Positions 61,864 to 64,000 of a stretch of DNA of 64,000 nucleotides are shown here, piece after piece. The notes below the pieces were generated by a model, which worked only from the letters and a program-made list of their open reading frames with translations, was not told the DNA's origin and ran no database searches. This stretch comes from Gammaproteobacteria bacterium (lineage in GTDB: Bacteria > Pseudomonadota > Gammaproteobacteria > Pseudomonadales > Pseudomonadaceae): assembly GCA_012728315.1 (NCBI GenBank), contig JAAYFI010000026.1:1-64000 (forward strand). The letters run 5' to 3'. The stretch's first letter is position 1. Each line of letters begins with the position of its first letter. The position numbers and the translations under genes were made by a program.

Positions 61864-61926
61864 CGAGCAGGGCGGTGTGCTATTGGATGCACAGTGTGCT
61901 GCTCGTTGTTTGAGCATTTTTTTGAA
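61864..61926 (+). terminator. Likely terminator downstream of glnA
   Basis: CGAGCAG ... CTGCTCG inverted repeat followed by TTTTTTT. Confidence 0.5.
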
Positions 61927-61995
61927 AAAGCTGCTATCATTTGCGCCCATTTTTGCGGTTGCTTTGGTAACCCTTCTTAGCGACCTGTTTGCACA

Positions 61996-63486
61996 ATGAA
62001 ATTAATTCTAAAATCTTTTGCTGAAATCACCATTAAAAGCCGCCCTGTGCGTCGACAGTTTTTACGTCAGCTGGGTAAAAATATACGCACGGTACTGCGC
62101 GATCTTGATCCTCAGGTCAAGGTTGAAGGTGAGTGGGATAACTTAGAGTTATTGACGACGCTGGAAGACCCTGCCGATTTACAAGAGCTGTATGCTCGCT
62201 TGCGTTGTACGCCGGGTATTGCGCATTTCTTTCAAGTGCTTGAGTACCCCTTAGGTGATTTAGACGATATTGCTTTGCGCTGCAAAGATCATTACTGCGA
62301 ATTAATTAAAGGACGAACCTTTGCTGTGCGCTGCAAACGTATTGGCAAACATCCTTATTCTTCCGTGGATGTTGAACGCTATGTGGGCAGCCAGCTGCGC
62401 CAACAGTGCGGAGCATCAGGTATCGACTTGACTCGACCTGAGGTTGAAGTGCGCTGTGAAGTGCGTCATCAGCGTTTGCTTATCGAATATGAGCGACACC
62501 AAGGTATTGGTGGTTATCCGCTTGGTACGGTTGAGCAAGCGCTGGTGTTAATGTCCGGTGGTTTTGACTCAACCGTAGCTGCCTACCAAATGATGCGTCG
62601 TGGTCTATTAACGCACTTTTGCTTTTTTAATTTAGGTGGGCGTGCGCACGAACTGGGTGTTAAAGAAGTTGCATATTATTTGTGGAAAAAATATGGCAGC
62701 TCCCATCGTGTGCTTTTTATCAGTGTGCCTTTTGAAGAAGTGCTCGGTGATATTTTAGAGCATGTCGATAATGGCCATATGGGCGTTGTGCTTAAGCGCA
62801 TGATGCTGAAGGCTGCAGAACAGATTGCCGATGATTTAGAGCTGGAAACCTTGGTGACCGGTGAGGCCATTTCACAAGTAGCCAGCCAGACGCTCACCAA
62901 TCTTGCTGTGATTGATAAAGCGACCAGTAAGTTGGTGGTGCGCCCACTGATTACGGAGCATAAGCAAGATATTATCAGTACGGCGGTTGAAATTGGCACT
63001 GCAGAGTTTGCTGAACATATGCCCGAATATTGCGGTGTAATTTCAGTAAACCCCAAAACCCGCGCCAAGCTCGGGCGCGTTGTGCATGAAGAAAGCCGTT
63101 TAGATGCTGACATTTTACAGCGTGCGGTAGACCGCGCAACTCGGGTCACTATGGACAAAGTGCTCGAAGAGCTCGGTAACGATGTGCATGTTGAGCAGAT
63201 CAGTGAAGCGCTGCCAGGCCAGATTGTTATTGATATTCGCCATCCGGATGAAGTGGATGAGCACCCGTTAATTCTAGAAGGCATTGAGCAAATGGCAGTG
63301 CCTTTTTACGCTATTAATGGACGATTTAAAGACTTTGATCCTAATCGGCAATACTTGCTGTATTGCGATCAGGGTATGATGAGCAAACTGCATGCTCATC
63401 ATTTATTGCATGAAGGTTATGCAAATGTGCGTGTTTACCGCCCTGAGCAAGGTGGCAGCCGCGCGCAAGCAGTCACGCATGATTAG
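61996..63486 (+). CDS. thiI: tRNA 4-thiouridine synthase ThiI with C-terminal rhodanese domain
   Basis: [38 protein letters not shown]...[20 protein letters not shown]...rhodanese [20 protein letters not shown]. Confidence 0.97.
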   Translation: MKLILKSFAEITIKSRPVRRQFLRQLGKNIRTVLRDLDPQVKVEGEWDNLELLTTLEDPADLQELYARLRCTPGIAHFFQVLEYPLGDLDDIALRCKDHYCELIKGRTFAVRCKRIGKHPYSSVDVERYVGSQLRQQCGASGIDLTRPEVEVRCEVRHQRLLIEYERHQGIGGYPLGTVEQALVLMSGGFDSTVAAYQMMRRGLLTHFCFFNLGGRAHELGVKEVAYYLWKKYGSSHRVLFISVPFEEVLGDILEHVDNGHMGVVLKRMMLKAAEQIADDLELETLVTGEAISQVASQTLTNLAVIDKATSKLVVRPLITEHKQDIISTAVEIGTAEFAEHMPEYCGVISVNPKTRAKLGRVVHEESRLDADILQRAVDRATRVTMDKVLEELGNDVHVEQISEALPGQIVIDIRHPDEVDEHPLILEGIEQMAVPFYAINGRFKDFDPNRQYLLYCDQGMMSKLHAHHLLHEGYANVRVYRPEQGGSRAQAVTHD

Positions 63487-63627
63487 ATACTTATTATGGA
63501 TTCGTTTGTGGAGCTGTGTGGCGATGCCGCAGCAGTTACGCCCACCTGATCCATAAAGCCTGATCCACTTTGATTCGATCTGACGCGCTTTGCGTGCAGC
63601 CTAGATATTTTTATTTGAGATAAACTT

Positions 63628-64000
63628 GTGATTGAGAATTTACGCAACATTGCCATTATTGCCCACGTTGACCACGGTAAAACCACCTTGGTTGATGCCC
63701 TGTTACGCGCCTCTGGAACTTTAGACCGTAAAGAGTTGGACTCTGACCGTGTGATGGACTCCAACGACCAGGAAAAAGAGCGTGGTATTACTATTTTGGC
63801 GAAAAATACCGCCATTAAGTGGCACGACTACAACATCAACATCGTAGACACCCCAGGCCACGCCGATTTCGGTGGTGAAGTTGAGCGTGTGATGAGCATG
63901 GTTGACTGCGTTTTGTTGGTGGTTGACTCCATTGATGGCCCAATGCCGCAAACGCGCTTCGTTACCCAGAAAGCCTTCCAGTCTGGTTTGAACCCTATTG
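63628..64000 (+). CDS. typA: GTP-binding protein TypA/BipA, truncated at the window end
   Basis: GTG start; [65 protein letters not shown]. Confidence 0.96.
   Translation, partial: MIENLRNIAIIAHVDHGKTTLVDALLRASGTLDRKELDSDRVMDSNDQEKERGITILAKNTAIKWHDYNINIVDTPGHADFGGEVERVMSMVDCVLLVVDSIDGPMPQTRFVTQKAFQSGLNPI

Noticed and set aside
62676-63284. 202-aa minus-strand ORF
   Set aside because: Antisense shadow of thiI; Ser/Thr-rich translation without domain features.

Overview
This is a 64 kb window of a gammaproteobacterial chromosome. Gene content and order (glnA-thiI-typA, apaG-apaH-glpE, DUF2388/DUF4105, OsmC-YcaO fusion) look Pseudomonadaceae-like. Most of it is ordinary core or near-core sequence: priA, topB, cca, ahpCF, hrpB, rsmA, holA, lptE, leuS, glnA, thiI, typA. 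Accessory modules are an arsRBCH arsenic cluster, a complete selenocysteine/formate dehydrogenase locus, and an integron-type gene-cassette array. The selenocysteine locus carries selC tRNA, selB, selA, fdhE, fdoI, fdoH and an fdoG with an in-frame UGA and SECIS-like hairpin, plus a perfect FNR/ANR box upstream. The most interesting region is about 18.17-21.53 kb: four short cassettes, each ended by an attC-like site whose R'' half complements the start of its own cassette, with no integrase visible (a CALIN or decayed chromosomal integron). The cassettes encode a HEPN-like protein with an RX4H motif, an unknown membrane protein, an unknown 308-aa protein, and an AbiGi-like abortive-infection protein split by a +1 frameshift at an A5 run. 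Two decayed IS200/IS605 TnpB right-end remnants, an SDR remnant and a truncated DUF2135 gene mark further rearrangement points. All calls come from reading sequence and translations; no database search was run.
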